Positions 31,772 to 33,959 of a stretch of 33,959 nt of DNA are shown piece by piece. Origin of the DNA: an uncultured Pseudomonadota bacterium (GTDB lineage: Bacteria; Pseudomonadota; Gammaproteobacteria; Steroidobacterales; Steroidobacteraceae). The first letter of the stretch is position 1. Every line of letters begins with the position of its first letter. The notes beneath the pieces are model-generated. The model saw only the letters and a list, made by a program, of their open reading frames with translations. It did not search any database and was not told where the DNA came from. The DNA lies in contig CADEED010000032.1 in assembly GCA_902826225.1 (NCBI GenBank), positions 1,381 through 35,339 on the forward strand, read 5' to 3'. The position numbers and the translations under genes were made by a program.

Positions 31772-32557
31772 ATGCCGGTGTTCGCGCTCACCACCGGGCA
31801 GCTCGAGGCGTGGGTCGCGCAAGGGTTCTTCCCGTTCGTGCGTATCGGCGCGTGCCTCATGGTCGCGCCGCTGTTCGGCGCGCGCTTCGTGCCCACGCGC
31901 ACCCGCATCATCCTCGCCGTCGCGATCACGGCGCTCGTGGTGCCGCTGATCCCCGCTCCGGCCGTTGCGCCGTTCTCGGCGCAGGGCTTCGTCGTGGTGT
32001 TCCAGCAATTGCTCATCGGCGTGGCACTCGGATTCGCGCTGCAGGTGGTATTCGACGCCCTGGCGCTGGCCGGTCAATTGCTGGCCAACAGCATGGGTCT
32101 TTCCTTCGCGTTCAATGTCGATCCGCTGCGCGGCAGCAGCACGCCGGCGCTCGGCCAGCTCTACGTAATCCTGGCGACGCTCATGTTCCTCGCGCTCGGT
32201 GGCCACACGGCGATCATCGAAGTCCTCGTCTCCGGTTTGCACGTGCTGCCCGTAGGGACGAGCGGATTCGGGCGGGAGGGCTTGTGGGCGCTCATCCTCT
32301 GGGGCGGCCAGTTATTCGCCGGTGCAATCGCCGTTGCGCTGCCAGGGGTCACGGCGCTGCTGATCGTGAATCTTGCGTTCGGCGTCGTCAGTCGCGCCGC
32401 GCCGTCGCTCAACCTGTTCGCGGTCGGGTTCCCCGTCTCGCTGGTCGTCGGCCTGCTGGTCGTGCTCGCGGGTATCGGCCCGATGCTGAGCAGCTTCACG
32501 ACGCTGCTGTCGCAGGGCTTCGAGTTCGTGCGTTCACTGCACGTGGCGGGGCCCTGA
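31772..32557 (+). CDS. fliR: FliR, export gate protein
   Basis: The protein has 261 residues and about six hydrophobic segments. Landmarks are FPFVRIGACLMVAPLFGARFVPTRTRI in outline, VFQQLLIGVALGFALQVVFDAL and LAGQLLANSMGLSFAFNVDP, followed by ALGGHTAIIEVLVSGLHVLPVG. One copy joins FliP and FliQ in the gate. The start is directly after the fliQ stop (TGA-ATG). The flhB start follows one nt after its own stop. Confidence 0.97.
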   Translation: MPVFALTTGQLEAWVAQGFFPFVRIGACLMVAPLFGARFVPTRTRIILAVAITALVVPLIPAPAVAPFSAQGFVVVFQQLLIGVALGFALQVVFDALALAGQLLANSMGLSFAFNVDPLRGSSTPALGQLYVILATLMFLALGGHTAIIEVLVSGLHVLPVGTSGFGREGLWALILWGGQLFAGAIAVALPGVTALLIVNLAFGVVSRAAPSLNLFAVGFPVSLVVGLLVVLAGIGPMLSSFTTLLSQGFEFVRSLHVAGP

Positions 32558-32558
32558 T

Positions 32559-33659
32559 ATGGCGGAGTCCGGCGCAGAACGTACAGAACAGGCAACTCCC
32601 AAGCGCCTCGAGGAGGCGCGCAAGCGAGGCCAGGTTCCGCGGTCCCTCGAACTGTCGATGGCAGCGGTGTGCATCGCGGCCTCCACGGCTATCTACGCGC
32701 TCGGGGCGGGCACCGCCGGGAAGTTCGCCGAGCTCATGCGCGGCTCGCTGACGTTGAGTCCGGCGCAGGCCATGGGCGAGGGCGTGATCTGGCCCACGCT
32801 CATGGACGCGGGCCTGCGCGCGCTGCTGATCATCCTGCCGATTCTCGGCGCCACCTTCGTCGCGGCGCTCGCTGCGCCGCTCGCGATCGGTGGCTGGAAT
32901 TTCTCGGCCGAGGCGCTGACGCCCAAGTTCTCGCGGCTGAATCCCGCGAGCGGCCTGGGCCGCGTCTTCTCGGCTCGCGGCAGCGTCGAGCTCGTCAAGG
33001 GCCTGGCCAAGGTCGCGGTGGTGTCGGTCATCGCGTGGGTCCTGCTGAAAGGAATGACCCCGCAGATGATGGGGCTGTCGAGCGAACCGCTGGAGGGGGC
33101 GATCGGCCATGCGGCGGCGCTCGCCGGCTACGCGCTGCTGGTGCTCTGCTTCGGACTCGTGGCCATCGCGGCATTCGACGTGCCGTTCCAGCTCTGGCAA
33201 CACTCGCGCGATCTGAAGATGACGCGGGAAGAGGTGAAGGAGGAGTACAAGGAGAGCGAAGGCTCGCCGGAGACCCGTGGCCGGATCCGCGAGGCGCAGC
33301 GTGCGCTCGCGCGCGGCCGCATGATGCAGGAGGTTCCGACGGCGGACGTGGTCGTCACCAACCCCACGCACTTCGCGGTGGCGCTGCGCTACGACGAGTC
33401 GCGCATGCGTGCACCGGTCGTCGTCGCCAAAGGCACCGATCTGCTGGCCGCGCGCATCCGTGAGATTGCCGTGCAGAACGGAGTACCGCTGCTGGCCGCG
33501 CCACCTCTCGCGCGCGCCCTGTATCGCAATGTCGAGCTCGGGCACGAAGTTCCGGCGGCGCTGTACGCCACCGTCGCGCAGGTTCTCACCTACGTCTATC
33601 AGCTCAAGGCGGCCGTCGTTCGCGGGGCGAAGCCGCCGCCGGCGCCCATCATCGACTGA
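32559..33659 (+). CDS. flhB: FlhB, export switch protein
   Basis: The 366-residue protein has the typical N-terminal start AERTEQATPKRLEEARKRGQ, four membrane segments between about residues 30 and 210, and a cytoplasmic domain. The autocleavage motif NPTH is at residues 268-271, in VVTNPTHFAVALRYD. Self-cleavage between Asn and Pro is required to change export from hook to filament proteins after FliK signals. The intact motif indicates a functional switch. Following the cleavage site, PLARALYRNVELGHEVPAAL is conserved. Confidence 0.97.
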   Translation: MAESGAERTEQATPKRLEEARKRGQVPRSLELSMAAVCIAASTAIYALGAGTAGKFAELMRGSLTLSPAQAMGEGVIWPTLMDAGLRALLIILPILGATFVAALAAPLAIGGWNFSAEALTPKFSRLNPASGLGRVFSARGSVELVKGLAKVAVVSVIAWVLLKGMTPQMMGLSSEPLEGAIGHAAALAGYALLVLCFGLVAIAAFDVPFQLWQHSRDLKMTREEVKEEYKESEGSPETRGRIREAQRALARGRMMQEVPTADVVVTNPTHFAVALRYDESRMRAPVVVAKGTDLLAARIREIAVQNGVPLLAAPPLARALYRNVELGHEVPAALYATVAQVLTYVYQLKAAVVRGAKPPPAPIID

Positions 33660-33674
33660 AGCGACCGATAAGCT

Positions 33675-33959
33675 ATGGCAGCCACCGACAACAGTTCAAT
33701 CTTGAGTCCGCTGATGCGGATCGGGATCGGCGTGCCGGTCGGTCTCATCTCGATCCTCGCGATGATGATCCTGCCGCTGCCGCCGGTAATACTGGACGTG
33801 CTGTTCACGTTCAACATCGCGCTCTCGCTGGTCATCGTCATGGCGGTGTTCAACGTCAAGCGGCCGCTCGAGTTCGCAATCTTTCCGACCGTGCTGCTGC
33901 TCGTCACCGTCCTGCGCCTGGCGCTCAACGTCGCATCGACGCGCGTGGTGCTGTTGCAC
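33675..33959 (+). CDS. flhA: FlhA, export gate protein (5' part, cut by window end)
   Basis: 95 codons of FlhA are present from ATG 33675. After MAATDNSSILSPLMRIGIG come two hydrophobic segments (VGLISILAMMILPLPPVILD and FNIALSLVIVMAVFNVK). The FHIPEP family core, FAIFPTVLLLVTVLRLALNVASTRVVLLH, is given here in outline. FlhA is the large gate protein that receives chaperone-substrate complexes and uses the proton motive force. The start has no clear ribosome site, 15 nt after flhB. Confidence 0.96.
   Translation, partial: MAATDNSSILSPLMRIGIGVPVGLISILAMMILPLPPVILDVLFTFNIALSLVIVMAVFNVKRPLEFAIFPTVLLLVTVLRLALNVASTRVVLLH

Noticed and set aside
33664-33671. ACCGATAA just before flhA, 7/8 match to a sigma-28 -10 box
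   Set aside because: No -35 match occurs at the required spacing, and transcription would start inside the flhA start codon region.

Overview
The window is almost entirely a flagellar biosynthesis locus from a GC-rich, Gram-negative, polarly or laterally flagellated proteobacterium. L-ring and P-ring genes (flgH, flgI) and a two-domain FlgJ with a peptidoglycan hydrolase indicate an outer membrane and a thin wall. The gene order, the FleQ-type master regulator, the sigma-54 promoters and the flaG-fliD-fliS-PilZ run next to the regulators point to Gammaproteobacteria, most like the Xanthomonadales/Steroidobacterales/Nevskiales side. That taxonomic placement is inferred from gene content and residue patterns, not from a marker gene.

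Layout. At 1-105 is the tail of a TerB/DUF533-like gene, convergent with an uncharacterised two-gene unit on the minus strand (974-1333, and a lipoprotein at 108-977). Next, on the minus strand, comes flgA-flgM-flgN (3444 down to 1758), ending in a textbook intrinsic terminator. From a divergent control region at 3445-3721 the plus strand runs flgB-C-D-E-F-G-H-I-J (rod, hook, rings), then flgK-flgL (junction), fliC (filament), flaG-fliD (cap), fliS, a FliT-like gene and a PilZ-fold gene. Two sigma-54 activators follow (fleQ-like, then fleR-like). The run fliE-F-G-H-I-J-K (MS ring, rotor, export ATPase, hook-length control) is next, then fliL-M-N-O-P-Q-R-flhB and the start of flhA (C-ring and export gate), cut by the window edge.

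Regulation can be read directly from the DNA. Four sites match the sigma-54 -24/-12 consensus (GG-N10-GC): in front of flgA, flgB, the fleR-like gene and fliL. Four sites match the sigma-28 (FliA) consensus with an exact 11-nt spacer: in front of flgM, flgK (inside the end of flgJ), fliC and fliS. This gives a classical tiered cascade: FleQ-like protein plus sigma-54 for early and basal-body genes, then sigma-28, held by FlgM, for late filament genes. rpoN, fliA, flhF, flhG, a FleS-type kinase and chemotaxis genes are not in the window.

The less ordinary parts are: both sigma-54 activators lack an N-terminal receiver domain, and no kinase is nearby. The FleQ homologue also lacks two residues known to contact cyclic di-GMP in Pseudomonas FleQ, and the adjacent PilZ-fold protein lacks the canonical cyclic di-GMP motif. 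flgA appears to be transcribed with almost no 5' leader. A perfect palindrome sits midway between the divergent flgA and flgB promoters. FlgK and FlgL share a repeated insert. The lipoprotein pair beside the locus has no function I recognise. I saw no mobile elements, CRISPR arrays, tRNA or rRNA genes, and no clear evidence of an undescribed multi-gene system.
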